A stretch of 64,000 nucleotides of DNA from positions 124,001-188,000 of the forward strand of contig CAVXNH010000036.1 in the NCBI GenBank assembly GCA_963762885.1. The letters are read 5' to 3'. The notes under the pieces were generated by a model. The model was not told the origin of the DNA. It was given only the letters and a program-made list of their open reading frames with translations, and did no database searches. Position 1 is the first letter of the stretch; every line of letters starts with the position of its first letter. Of this stretch, positions 1 through 9,119 are shown piece by piece. The position numbers and the translations under genes are program-made. Source of the stretch: JASHVB01 sp963762885. GTDB taxonomy: Bacteria > Pseudomonadota > Alphaproteobacteria > Acetobacterales > Acetobacteraceae.

Positions 1-1787
1 AACGCGATGTTGGCCTGCGACACCGGATAATACCGCGTCACGTGCTCTGTCGACGGCCCCAGCCCCAGACCGACCAGCGTCATTCCCCGCATGCCCTGCA
101 CCTGCGCTACCGCCCGGTGCAGGTCGTCGCGGCCGGACCGGCGGCCCTCCGGGTTGCCGTCCGAGATCACCATCAGCAGCCGATCCTGCTCGGGCCGAGC
201 CTGCAACATCGAAGCGGCCTCCAGCAGACACGGGCCGTCGTCGTTGTAGCGCGGCTGGTTGTTGCCGCCGGCGCGCTTGCCGGCGACCTCGGCGCCCATG
301 TCGTCGATCCGCGCCAGCACACGCGGGTCGGCGCGCTCCTCGAAGCGCACGAACGAAATGGTCTTGTCCTGGAAGCCCAGCACGCACCAGGCGATGCCTC
401 GCACCTCAGCCAGTGCGGCTGATAGTGCGCGGGTGGCGGCGATCGCCGCCTGCACCTTCTGACCGCTCATCGAGCCGGACAGGTCAACCAGCAGCAAGGC
501 GGCCAGGGCCGCACGTTCCTCAGTCCGACGGCGCCAGATGCGGTCGCCATCGCGGCCGGTGGCGGCGGCCCGCATGGCCCGGTCGAGGTCGATCGCGGCG
601 CCCGACCGATAGCCCGAACTCCATCGCACGGGTCGCCGCGGCACCGCCCGCCGCAGCACCTCCACCAAGGCCCGACGCGCTTGTGCTTCCTCCTCATTCG
701 GATCGGTCGCCGCAGCGCACTCTGGCTCGTCCTCATCGTCGTCTTCGACATCGTCGTCGCCGAACAGGTCGTCGGGGGCGCTCATCGGATCGGTGCGGAG
801 CTTCAAGCGCACCCTGCCGGGCGAGGAGGAGAAGCTGGGCAGGCTGCCGGTGGCTTCCAGGTACTTGCCAAGCAGCGCCCAGGCCAGCTTTGCCAGAACG
901 CCGTCCGGCAGCGGTCCTGGCGCCGCCTCGGTGCCGTGCGCGTAGATCCAGTCGCGCAACACCTGCCGGACCAGGGTGGCATGTCCGGCCACCATCGCCT
1001 CGTCGTCGTCCTCGGCGATAGCGCGCAGTTCGGCGTCCTCGGCCAGCGACTGGGCGATGCGCGCATGGTCGCGTTCGGCCAGAGCCATGATCTCCGGCCA
1101 GAGCGCATCGACGAAGATCTGGTGGGCGGCGGCGGCGGCGCAGCGCACCTCCGCCTCCAGCGGCACCATGGGCTCGGTCGCGTCCAGCGTGGCCGCGTCC
1201 AGCGCAGGGACGACGCCTCGCTCGTAGCGTTGGTCGAGGTCCGGTTGCGGCGCCAAATCGGGCGGCGGCAGGGTTCGGGCGTAGCGCAGCCGCGCCGGTT
1301 CGGTACGATGGAACGCCGCGGCCGCGGCCGGGAAGCCGTCGAGGAACGGCAAGTCGGGGTGACGATCCCAGGTCGCGGTGGCGGCGAGGAACGCCACCAG
1401 ATCGCTTTCGAACCCCTCAGGTCCCGGCGGCTCGTCCATCGCGAACAGGGCGTCGAGGTAGCCGCCCACGCCGGGCAAGCGGCGGCGCAGGAAGCAGTGC
1501 ACGCGGGTCTCCTCCGCCGCGTTCAGCGCCTGTCGCCACAGTGCCTGGTGCACCCCGTCCGGTTCCGCGAACAGGTGGTAGCGGGTGACGAGCGCATGGC
1601 CGACCTCGTGCAGCAGGGCGCCGATCGCCACCGGCGTATCTGCGATCAGGAAGCGCCGGGCGACCAGGATCTTGCGGCGGTGCGGCATGAAGGCGGTGCG
1701 GGTGTCGTCGGCGACCACGACGATACCCTGCGACGACAGGCCGCTGCACAGTGCGCGCAGCAGACCGAGTGCCTGGTTCTCGCTCAT
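1..1787 (-). CDS. VWA-domain protein with acidic linker, CobT/DUF2201-like (3' end outside window)
   Basis: About 595 N-terminal residues are inside the window and the gene runs off the left edge. A zinc-peptidase-like HEVGH motif lies at residues 60-64. An Asp/Glu-rich linker spans about 340-352. A von Willebrand factor A domain begins near 430, with the MIDAS sequence LLVDLSGSMSG (DxSxS). This order resembles CobT and DUF2201-type proteins that act as metal-dependent partners of MoxR-type AAA+ ATPases. The start codon overlaps the stop of the upstream AAA+ gene (ATGA), so the pair is probably translationally coupled and forms a chaperone-like or chelatase-like complex. The client is unknown. 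The HEVGH motif may be a vestigial or active metal site, which cannot be decided here. Confidence 0.8.
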   Translation of the reverse strand, partial: MSENQALGLLRALCSGLSSQGIVVVADDTRTAFMPHRRKILVARRFLIADTPVAIGALLHEVGHALVTRYHLFAEPDGVHQALWRQALNAAEETRVHCFLRRRLPGVGGYLDALFAMDEPPGPEGFESDLVAFLAATATWDRHPDLPFLDGFPAAAAAFHRTEPARLRYARTLPPPDLAPQPDLDQRYERGVVPALDAATLDATEPMVPLEAEVRCAAAAAHQIFVDALWPEIMALAERDHARIAQSLAEDAELRAIAEDDDEAMVAGHATLVRQVLRDWIYAHGTEAAPGPLPDGVLAKLAWALLGKYLEATGSLPSFSSSPGRVRLKLRTDPMSAPDDLFGDDDVEDDDEDEPECAAATDPNEEEAQARRALVEVLRRAVPRRPVRWSSGYRSGAAIDLDRAMRAAATGRDGDRIWRRRTEERAALAALLLVDLSGSMSGQKVQAAIAATRALSAALAEVRGIAWCVLGFQDKTISFVRFEERADPRVLARIDDMGAEVAGKRAGGNNQPRYNDDGPCLLEAASMLQARPEQDRLLMVISDGNPEGRRSGRDDLHRAVAQVQGMRGMTLVGLGLGPSTEHVTRYYPVSQANIA

Positions 1788-4562
1788 CGTGGCAACTCCC
1801 ACGCGTCGGGGCCGATGCCGCAGGCGGCGAGCAAGGTGACGGCCTTGGGGCGTTCCTCGGCCGGGTCTAGCCGTTCCAGGTGGCAGAAGCTCAGTGCCTG
1901 CCAGACCGCCCGCATGGCTGTCGTGCGGTGCGGCTGGCGCTCGCCGGTTGCCAGCAGCAGGTCGCGGGTTTGCCGCAGCACATCCACATAGGCCCGGCGG
2001 GTGTAGGCGATCGGTCCGCGCGTGCGGAGTTCACCGCGTTCGGCCATCGCTGCGAGGCCGGACTGGAAGCGGGCCAGCGCGGTGTTGAAGCGGTCGAACT
2101 CGCCGATCTGCGACGCCAGTTCCGGCAGCACCGCATGCTCTGCGCCGCCGCGGTAGCGCGTGCCGTTGATGACGACCTCCGGCTGGTGGCCGTGCACCAG
2201 GCATTCGCCCAGCGCGCGGTAGTCGGCCTCGTTCGGCGCAGTGCAGACGCGGATCTTGAAGCGGTCGAGGAAGGCCGGGCTGAGTTCCTGCCGCCCGGCA
2301 TAGGCGAGGTTGTTCCAGGTCGCCAGCACACGGAACCCGGGATGCACGTCGGCGATCAGCCTGCCGTCGAACTCGCCCAAAGTGAGGGTCGGCGCAGGCA
2401 TTTCGAGCAACGAGTTGGTGCGTTCCAGGATCTCGCTGGGGGCGAGGTTGGCTTCGTCCATCACCAGCCACGCGCCTTCAAGCATCGCCCGCGGCGCCGG
2501 GCCATACTGGAAGCGGAAGCCGCCGGGACGTTCGGTATCCGGCACGAAGCGGCCGACCAGTTCGGACACGTCGCTCTGGGCGCTGAGGTTCACCCGGAAG
2601 ACGCCGACGCCGAGCAAGGCGGCGAGATAGAAGATGGCCCAGGTCTTCGATGCGGCGGTGGGACCTTCGAGCGCCAGCGGGTAGCCGCCGTGGATGGCCA
2701 TGGCGGCAAAATGCAGGGTCTCGCCGACCGCCTGGTCGATGCAGAAACCCTTCACCCGCGCCGGCGGCACTGCCTGCGGATGGCGATAGTCCGCCGGCGG
2801 CTTGTGGAGCACGATGTCGCCGATCCGCACGGTGGTTTCGGTGACCTCGACCAGCGGTCCGCGGATCGGCAGGTTGCTGCCGCCGCCGACCAGCGCGGCG
2901 ATCGCCTGGCGCACGCGGCCGGGGGGCTTCGACGCGGCCTTGTCCGGCGCCGCGGGCGTCAAACCAGCAGCCTTCGCCAACACCGAAGCCGGCAGGCGGA
3001 TGAAGATGTCGTGGTCGGTGGCGGACCACACCTTCTGGCGCGGCAACGGGATGCGGCCATAGATACGCGCGACGGCGGCATCGATCAGGTCCAGCACCTC
3101 GGGTCGGGCGCCGCCATATTTGACCCAGGTCGGGTCGTCGTCGCTGTCGGTCTCGATGCGGACCTTGCGGAAGCCGTTGGCTTTCAGGTCGTCCGCCAGC
3201 GGCTTGGCAGCGGCGGTGCTGGGCGAGATGATCTTCACCGCGTAGCGGCTGGGGTTGCCCAGTTCCGCGCGCAGCCGGCCCTCGCGATGCGCACCGGCGG
3301 CGAACTCGATCTCGATCTTCTCGCCGTCGGTGGAGGAGACGGCCAACACGTAGTCGGAGGCGCCGCGGCGGACCATGGCGAGATCGACCGTGTTGCGGAC
3401 CACCTGTTGCAGCGATTCCGGCACCCGCTTGCCGCAGCGGACCGCGAAGCCCTCGGTGATCGCGGTCAACCGCGCGCGGTGCGCGTTGAATCCGAAGCAC
3501 CCGCAGCGCCTGTTCCAATTCCAGTCCGGCTTCCCGATCGTCGTCATAAATAACCACCTCATACCGACCCGGCTGCAACCTGCTCCAGGGGCGCAGCAGG
3601 CCGCTGCGCATGGCGGCGAGGGGAATATCGATAACGACAGCGCCTTCCGCGGCGGCGCTGCGCTCGGCCACCTCCAGCGGATAGCGCCCCCAGTCGATGT
3701 CGAGTGCCCGCCCGGCCTGATCCAGCACACGGACGAGGTCGGCGATTTCCACGTGCGCGCCGAGGGCCGACAGCGCGCCCGGCTCGAGCCGCAAACGCGT
3801 GTCGTCGCCGACCGAGAGGTTCTGGGCGATAACCCGGACGAAGCCGGCCGCGTGCAGCAGCGGTTGCAGCACCGCGAGGGCCTCCGGCGTGTCCGACCGG
3901 AGGATGATGGGGATGCGCTGCCGCAGCGGCGCGTCGGTCGAGACAGGGGCGGGAAGATCCAGGTAGATGTCCTTGTCCTCGTCGCCCCAAGCCTTGGATT
4001 GCTGCGGTTGCTCGCAGCCGAGCCGGCGCGCCATCCAGCACACCATGGTGCGGGCGTGTTCGTCGGCTCCGCCGTACTTCAAATTTGGCGCGGCGAAGAA
4101 CGACGGGAGGTCGGTGGTGCGGGCGATGGTGAAGCCGGCATCGGAAAAGAACGCTGCCGCCTTGGCCGAAAAGCCGGGCTCGTCGGATCGGATGCGCAGC
4201 TTCCAGCGTGAAAGACCGCCCGGTTCCGGCTGGCCGACGCACAGCACGGCGTCCACGTCGAGCTTCGGATCGTGCTGCACGGTGAAGCGGAAGGGGCGCA
4301 TGACCTCGATCGCGTGCTCTAGCGCGGCCGGCATCGGATTGGCGCGATGGCGCAGCGTGCACGCGGCGGTTGGGCGGACCGTAGCACCGACCAGGAACGC
4401 CTCGCCGTTGAGCGCGCCGGTGATAAGCTGGGCAACTGCGGCAGTACTTGCCTCGACGCGCAGCGAGAGCGGTTTTGCCGGTTGCGTGGTTACGACTTTT
4501 GGAGGAGACAGGGCGAGATGATCCTGGCCGTGACTGGCCGGGTGGGTTTTCCACTGGGTCAT
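1784..4562 (-). pseudogene. MoxR/midasin-like AAA+ ATPase with repeated N-terminal beta-alpha-beta units; one frameshift near 3495
   Basis: One protein of about 925 residues is read in two frames. The join is near 3494-3500, where one surplus base shifts the frame; protein similarity runs smoothly across it. The C-terminal AAA_5-type domain has Walker A EGPTAASKT (about 632-640) and Walker B WLVMDEANLA (about 698-707). The N-terminal 530 residues contain four related beta-alpha-beta units ending in Gly-Phe, near 121-151, 217-248, 334-365 and 440-471. The motif KYGGA followed later by a D-x-DI-x(3)-LPA-x-V segment occurs twice. The gene is coupled by ATGA overlap to the VWA gene. Such pairs remodel or activate partner proteins. 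The indel may be a sequencing error; no slippery heptamer was seen. Confidence 0.75.
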
Positions 4563-4761
4563 AGGAGCTGCCTTTTATTGCGTTTTCTCGGACCATTTTT
4601 GAGCGGGCGGAGAGGGATGCTTAGGGCGAGCTCCAGGCGCAGTCATTAACCAATTCATCAACCTATGGAATGTGGTATTTTATTCCGGCGAAGAATGGCA
4701 TATACTTGCATGACGGAACGGTGACAGTGTACACTGCCGGGCGTCCACGGAGACGTCCGCG
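4563..4761. promoter_or_regulatory. divergent promoter region with perfect 12-bp palindrome
   Basis: This 199-bp spacer separates the AAA+/VWA pair from the divergent SorC-type regulator, so it must hold both promoters. A perfect palindrome, CAGTGTACACTG, sits at 4725-4736, about 25 bases before the regulator's ATG. That is a plausible autoregulatory operator. The spacer is more A+T-rich than its surroundings between 4640 and 4710. Promoter boxes could not be assigned with confidence. Confidence 0.45.
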
Positions 4762-5916
4762 ATGCCCGACAAGAAATCAAATGATCGACCCGCGTTGATC
4801 GCAGCCGTTGCGTTCGAGAAAAGTCTCGGCAAGCTACAGAAAGCGATCGGCGATACCCTGGGCATCTCGCAACCCGAGGTATCGCGTTTACAAATCCTTG
4901 CGAAAAAGCGCGGTTGGCTGGGCCTGCCGCGTTTCGACGTTGTCGATCCCGACATTTGGCAACAGGCGCAGACGCAGTTCTATTCCACCGTCGCACTTTG
5001 CGATGAGCTGCGGCGGCGCTTCGGCCGGCACGGGCAGCGGCTGCACCGGATTTCGCTGCTGCACACTGGCCAGGATGGCCGGATCGATGCCGACGGCGTA
5101 GGCATCTTCCTGGCGCTGCTGGGCGACGCCGGGGCCGTCGGCGTAACCTGGGGGCGCACCATCAGCCACATCGTCGATGCGCTGCGCCAACGCGCGGCGC
5201 TCATGCCGGTGCGGGACAAACCGGGTAAGGTCACGTTCGTACCGCTGTGCGGCGAGCCTCTGGCTGACGGCGATCCGAGTTCGCTGTCGTCCTCGGTGCT
5301 GGCACTGCGGCTCACCGAGATCTTTAGTACGGGCAGGGCAGAGGCGCCGTCGATTGCCGGCGTGCCGGCCTTTATCCCGCTGAAAGTCGGCAAGCCGCCG
5401 GAGGTGGAGACGATCCGTCGCCTCATCAGCCTGGTGCGCGGCCATGCGAAGGTGTTTGGCACGCCGCATGGGCCCAAGGGGAAAACCCCACCGCTGGTCG
5501 AGAACCTTCACGCGATTCTAACCAGCGTCGGCCGCGTGGATCCAGATCGGCGCGGCACCTTCCTGACCGAGCGGATTCAGATCGGCGACATCTCCGAAGA
5601 GCAGATGATGCGGTCTGTCGCGGGCGACATCGGCGGGGTGATCATTCCGAATTCCGGGATCAGCGCCGAGGACGAGCGGCGCATTGCCGAAATGAACAGC
5701 AACTGGACCGGGGTGCAACTCAAACACCTGCAAAAATGCGCTGATGCGGCGCACCGGGAGGGTTTCAACCGGAAGCGGCCTGGCGTGGTGTTGCTCGCGC
5801 TGGGAGCGCACAGGTTGAAGGTGGTCTTGCGGTGCCTGGAGCTCGGGCTGGTCAACGAGTTGGTGATCGACAAGGAACTCGCGGGGCGGCTCGAACAGCA
5901 TTTTCAAATGGGGTAG
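4762..5916 (+). CDS. SorC/DeoR-family transcriptional regulator with sugar-binding domain
   Basis: The 384-residue protein starts with a helix-turn-helix (about 25-60; IGDTLGISQPEVSRL core) typical of SorC/CggR-type regulators. A large effector-binding domain follows, whose last part (LGLVNELVIDKELAGRL) matches the GLVN-x-L-x-x-D-E motif of the SorC sugar-binding domain. These proteins bind phosphorylated sugars and repress or activate neighbouring operons. It is transcribed divergently from the AAA+/VWA pair, with a palindrome just upstream, so control of that pair and of itself is likely but inferred. The start ATG follows a GGAGAC ribosome-binding site. Sequence similarity to classic SorC members looks distant, so the ligand is not predictable. 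Confidence 0.7.
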   Translation: MPDKKSNDRPALIAAVAFEKSLGKLQKAIGDTLGISQPEVSRLQILAKKRGWLGLPRFDVVDPDIWQQAQTQFYSTVALCDELRRRFGRHGQRLHRISLLHTGQDGRIDADGVGIFLALLGDAGAVGVTWGRTISHIVDALRQRAALMPVRDKPGKVTFVPLCGEPLADGDPSSLSSSVLALRLTEIFSTGRAEAPSIAGVPAFIPLKVGKPPEVETIRRLISLVRGHAKVFGTPHGPKGKTPPLVENLHAILTSVGRVDPDRRGTFLTERIQIGDISEEQMMRSVAGDIGGVIIPNSGISAEDERRIAEMNSNWTGVQLKHLQKCADAAHREGFNRKRPGVVLLALGAHRLKVVLRCLELGLVNELVIDKELAGRLEQHFQMG

Positions 5917-5968
5917 TTCGTGTTGTCCCGCGCAGTTCAGCGGCCAACCGCATCATTCAGCAAAAAGA

Positions 5969-5998
5969 CCTCCCCCTCCCGTTGAGGGAGAGGGAGGG
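5969..5998. terminator. purine/pyrimidine hairpin between convergent genes
   Basis: A C/T-rich arm (CCTCCCCCTCCC) faces a G/A-rich arm (GGGAGAGGGAGGG) over a five-base loop. It lies between the converging SorC and cdh genes, where it could end transcription both ways. There is no clear U-tract. It resembles the CTCCC/GGGAG hairpins at 14870, 18509 and 61662, so it may be a repeat-family member as well. Confidence 0.4.
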
Positions 5999-6023
5999 CT
6001 TGCTCCACGCGATGGAGACGCCC

Positions 6024-6770
6024 CTATCGCCCCACTGCGCAATCGTGGTCCTGCAACGATTCGCCTGAGCCGAAATCGCCGGCGGCCAGGTCGGTGCGAT
6101 CGTCGAGCAGGATGAAGCCCGGCTGATCGGGAGCGAAGGTTGCGCCGGCAACGACGAGCGTGTGCTGTCCCATCTCCGGCTGCGGCACCACCGCAGAGAG
6201 CAATCGAAACGGGTTGGTAGCGCCGAGTTCCGCTCGCGGCACGCGCATCGCCCGATAGGTGTGGCCGGCCAACGGCACCGGGAAGTCGCTCCATTGCGGG
6301 CCGATGTCGGCCGGGTGCTGCGCCAGCGCGGCACGCACGTCGGAGCGCAGGCAATCGACGTGGATGTGCAACTGGTTTTGCGTGCGGCCGCTGGTCGAAT
6401 TGATCGCCAGCGAGAGCACGTCGCGCGGCAGATCGTGGCCGGCGCGTTGCTCGACGTAGTGGCGCGCCTGCCAGGCTGCGTCCCAATAGTTCGGCGCGTC
6501 CGGGGCAAGGATCGCATTGTCCTCGATGCCACTGACGCGTTCGGTGGGGATCAGCAGGAACTGTGTCGCGCCGATATAGTCCTTCAGCACGACCCAGCCG
6601 TGTGCGAGGTCCACCTCGGTGCACGGCGCAGGATTGTGGTTCTGCTGCTGATCCGGCACGCAGCGATCGTGCACGACGTGCCACAGTCCGGACGGATCGG
6701 CGGCGCGCGCGGACAGCGCCACCGCGGTCAGCAGGATCAGGAACAGCAGGCGGTGTGCGGCGCGGATCAT
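6024..6770 (-). CDS. cdh: CDP-diacylglycerol diphosphatase
   Basis: The 248-residue protein has a Sec signal peptide (LLFLILLTAVALSARA, cleavage near 23). Its body carries the HIT-like NQLHIHVDC signature near residue 137 that marks CDP-diglyceride hydrolases. These enzymes cleave CDP-diacylglycerol to CMP and phosphatidate in the envelope. Length agrees with E. coli Cdh (about 250). The start overlaps the stop of the upstream hpxZ-like gene by ATGA, so the two are co-translated, although no metabolic link between them is obvious. Confidence 0.85.
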   Translation of the reverse strand: MIRAAHRLLFLILLTAVALSARAADPSGLWHVVHDRCVPDQQQNHNPAPCTEVDLAHGWVVLKDYIGATQFLLIPTERVSGIEDNAILAPDAPNYWDAAWQARHYVEQRAGHDLPRDVLSLAINSTSGRTQNQLHIHVDCLRSDVRAALAQHPADIGPQWSDFPVPLAGHTYRAMRVPRAELGATNPFRLLSAVVPQPEMGQHTLVVAGATFAPDQPGFILLDDRTDLAAGDFGSGESLQDHDCAVGR

Positions 6771-7147
6771 GCGTCGATCAGGCTGACATGGGCGGCGACG
6801 ACGTGCCAGCCATCAGGGAAACGCACCCAGGTCTGCATCTGCCGCCCGACTTTCCCCGCTGCGCTGTCGCGATGAAACAGCGTGGAGGCGGTGGCGAAGT
6901 CACGGCCGTAGGTGGTGATGACCGTGCGCGAGATCGAGCGCCCGAGGCCGACCGGGGAGCGCGCCGCGCGGAAGGCGCCGATCTCGTCCCAGCCGTACAG
7001 GATCTCGCCCATGCCGTAGCGGATGGTGTGGGGACTGCGCCAGAACAGTTCCTGCAAGGTGGCTGTATCGTTGCCAACCAATGCGGCCTCGTAGCGAGCG
7101 AATGCCGCTTCGACTTCGGCAACGATCTCGGGCAGGTTGATGTCCAT
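6767..7147 (-). CDS. hpxZ: HpxZ/AtzH-like (DUF3225) protein
   Basis: The 126-residue protein starts at MDINLPEIV and has an NTF2/SnoaL-like fold pattern: a helical N-terminus (AEVEAAFARYEAALVGND), a mid-section IRYGMGEILYGWDEI and a C-terminal beta-rich WVRFPDGWHVVAAHVS. This matches the DUF3225/AtzH-like family found with oxalurate, allophanate or biuret amidases. It is normally a helper of amidohydrolase pathways rather than a proven enzyme. No amidase is adjacent here; the nearest is 40 kb away. An upstream in-frame extension was rejected because it lacks family similarity. It is ATGA-coupled to cdh. Confidence 0.75.
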   Translation of the reverse strand: MDINLPEIVAEVEAAFARYEAALVGNDTATLQELFWRSPHTIRYGMGEILYGWDEIGAFRAARSPVGLGRSISRTVITTYGRDFATASTLFHRDSAAGKVGRQMQTWVRFPDGWHVVAAHVSLIDA

Positions 7148-7289
7148 CAGGCGCTTGCTCCGTTGGTTAGTGTGCGGCCGGCCGGCATTGGCGCGGTATG
7201 CCGCACGAACGTTTGGCCGACAATCTCGTCGCCGTGCGCCGATGGCCCCTGCCCTTTCCACTCGTGTTGCGTTTCGCGCGCGGAGACGT

Positions 7290-7306
7290 ATATACCGTTA
7301 GTATAT
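7290..7306. promoter_or_regulatory. inverted repeat, likely VapB operator
   Basis: ATATAC at 7290-7295 and GTATAT at 7301-7306 form a perfect six-base inverted repeat around a five-base spacer, 22 bases before the vapB ATG. VapBC complexes repress their own promoters through short A+T-rich inverted repeats of this kind, so this is the expected autoregulatory site. Its A+T-rich makeup contrasts with the surrounding DNA. Confidence 0.6.
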
Positions 7307-7327
7307 CCCGGTCCCAGGTAGACACCC

Positions 7328-7561
7328 ATGACCCGATCCACCGTATTCAAGACCAATAAGACGCAGGCCGTGCGGCTACCCAAGGCGGTGGCGTTTCCGG
7401 ACGATGTTCATCAGGTGGAGATCATCAAACGGGGCAACACCCGGATCATCAGCCCGGTCGGACACCGGTGGGACGACTTCTTCCAAAATGGCCCCAAGGT
7501 TTCCGATGACTTTATGAATGATCGGGAGCAACCACCGGCTGAGGAACGTGAGCCGCTGTAA
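7328..7561 (+). CDS. vapB: VapB-type antitoxin
   Basis: The 77-residue protein has the swapped-hairpin AbrB/MazE-type N-terminus characteristic of VapB (TVFKTNKTQAVRLPKAVAF). This is followed by a charged tail that would wrap around the toxin (WDDFFQNG and an acidic end). It should neutralise the downstream PIN-domain RNase and bind the inverted repeat at 7290. Its stop TAA shares a base with the toxin's ATG (TAATG), the usual coupling. The reading frame is intact. Confidence 0.9.
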   Translation: MTRSTVFKTNKTQAVRLPKAVAFPDDVHQVEIIKRGNTRIISPVGHRWDDFFQNGPKVSDDFMNDREQPPAEEREPL

Positions 7562-7960
7562 TGCTGGAGTACATGCTTGATACGAACATCTGCATTTACA
7601 TTTTGAAAAGCCGCCCGCCGGAACTGCGCGACAAATTCGACCAGGAGGCGGAGCGCATCTGCATCTCGAGCATTGTCACTGGCTGAGCTGCATTACGGCG
7701 CCGAAAAATCCGCGCGGCGTGCAGACAATCTGCACGCGATCGAGCAATTCGTCACACGCCTCGAAGTTTTGCCGTTCACTGCTCGCGCCGCCGCGCACCA
7801 CGGCGATATCCGCGCTCAGCTCGAACGTGCCGGCAAGCCGGCCGGCCCGTATGACATGCTGATCGGCGCCCACGCACGCAGCGAGGGCCTGATTGTCGTC
7901 ACCAACAACATGCGCGAATTCGAGCGCATGCCGGGGTTGCGCGTGGAGAATTGGGTGTAG
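7561..7960 (+). pseudogene. vapC: VapC PIN-domain toxin, single-base frameshift
   Basis: The first frame reads MLEYMLDTNICIYILKS and reaches SSIVT, then meets TGA at 7682-7684. The next frame continues AELHYGAEKS through to VENWV. Removing one G near 7680-7682 restores a normal 132-residue VapC. The PIN acidic residues are present: D in LDTN, E in AELHYG, D in YDMLIGAHA, and the TNN motif near the end. VapC toxins cleave tRNA or rRNA. As written the toxin is inactive while the antitoxin is intact. That may be real toxin loss or a GG/G consensus error like others in this window. Confidence 0.85.
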
Positions 7961-7985
7961 GCTGGCGAGGGCGACGCGCCCTGCC

Positions 7986-9054
7986 CTACCCTGCCACCAA
8001 CTGCGCCAGCGCCGTGCCGACGTCGGCGGTGCCGGCTTGGCCGCCCATGTCGCGGGTCTTCGGGCCGCTCTCGCGCAGCAGCGTCTCGATCGCATCGACG
8101 ATCGCCTTGCCGGCCTCGGCCTCGCCCAGATGATCCAGCATCAGCGCGGCCGACCAGATCTGGCCGATCGGGTTGCAGATGAATTTGCCCGCAATGTCCG
8201 GCGCCGAACCGTGCACCGGCTCGAACATCGAGGGGAATTTGCGCTCCGGATTGATGTTGCCGCCCGCGGCGATGCCGATCGAGCCGGCCACCGCCGGGCC
8301 CAGATCGGATAGGATATCGCCGAACAGGTTGGTGCCGACCACCACGTCGAACCAATCGGGATGCTGCACGAAGTGGGCGCACAGGATGTCGATATGGAAC
8401 TGGTCGGTGCGGACCTCCGGATAGTGCTTCGCCATCAGGGCGAAACGCTCGTCCCAGTACGGCATGGTAATGGCGATGCCGTTCGACTTGGTGGCGGAGG
8501 TCAGGTGCTTCTTTGGCCGGGTCATTGCCAGCTCGAAGGCGTATTTGAGGATGCGGTCGGTGCCGTGGCGGGTCAGCACGGTCTCTTGCACGACGAACTC
8601 GCGGTCGGTGCCTTCGAACATGCGGCCGCCAACCGACGAGTATTCGCCTTCGGTGTTTTCGCGCACGACGTAGAAGTCGATGTCGGCCTCGGTGCGTCCG
8701 GCCAGCGGCGTTCGCACGCCGGGCAGCAGCTTGCACGGGCGCAGGTTCACGTATTGGTCGAAGCCGCGGCGGATCGGGATCAGCAGGCCCCACAGCGAGA
8801 CGTGGTCCGGCACGCCCGGCCAGCCGACCGCGCCGAGCAGGATGGAGTTGGATTCGCGCAAGCTGGTCCAGGCCGTCGGGCGGCATCATGGCGCCGGTCT
8901 TCTGGTAGGTCTCGCAGGACCAGTCGTAATGTGTGTAGGCCAGGTCGAAGCCGAAGCGGCGCGCGGCGGCGTCCAGCACTTTCAGCGATTCCGGCACGGT
9001 TTCCTTGCCGATGCCGTCGCCGGGCAGAACGGCGATGCGGTGGGTGCGTGCCAT
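7986..9054 (-). pseudogene. ttuC: tartrate/D-malate dehydrogenase (isopropylmalate-DH family), single-base frameshift
   Basis: The N-terminus reads RIAVLPGDGIGKETVPE (the NAD-dependent beta-decarboxylating fold) in one frame up to about 8866. The rest, starting RESNSILLGAVGWPG, is in another frame. Deleting one T near 8864 gives a single protein of 355 residues. Substrate and metal residues are visible in TKSNGI, TNLFGDILSDLGPAVAG and the cofactor segment EPVHGSAPDIAG. TtuC/DmlA-type enzymes oxidise tartrate or D-malate to oxaloglycolate or pyruvate. It converges on vapC with only 25 bases between. Exact substrate is uncertain. Confidence 0.85.
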
Positions 9055-9119
9055 AGGCTGGCTCCTTGGTCAGTGGTCAGGTATCAGTGGTCAGTCGTCA
9101 GATAGAGGAAGCACGAGCG

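Noticed and set aside
3480..3510. Programmed ribosomal frameshift in the AAA+ gene
   Set aside because: No slippery heptamer or downstream structure was seen, and several other genes in the window carry similar indels, so an error or mutation is simpler.
1880..3553. 557-codon plus-strand open frame antisense to the AAA+ gene
   Set aside because: It is Arg/Gly/His-rich with no domain, and lies opposite a clearly conserved protein. High G+C makes such shadows common.
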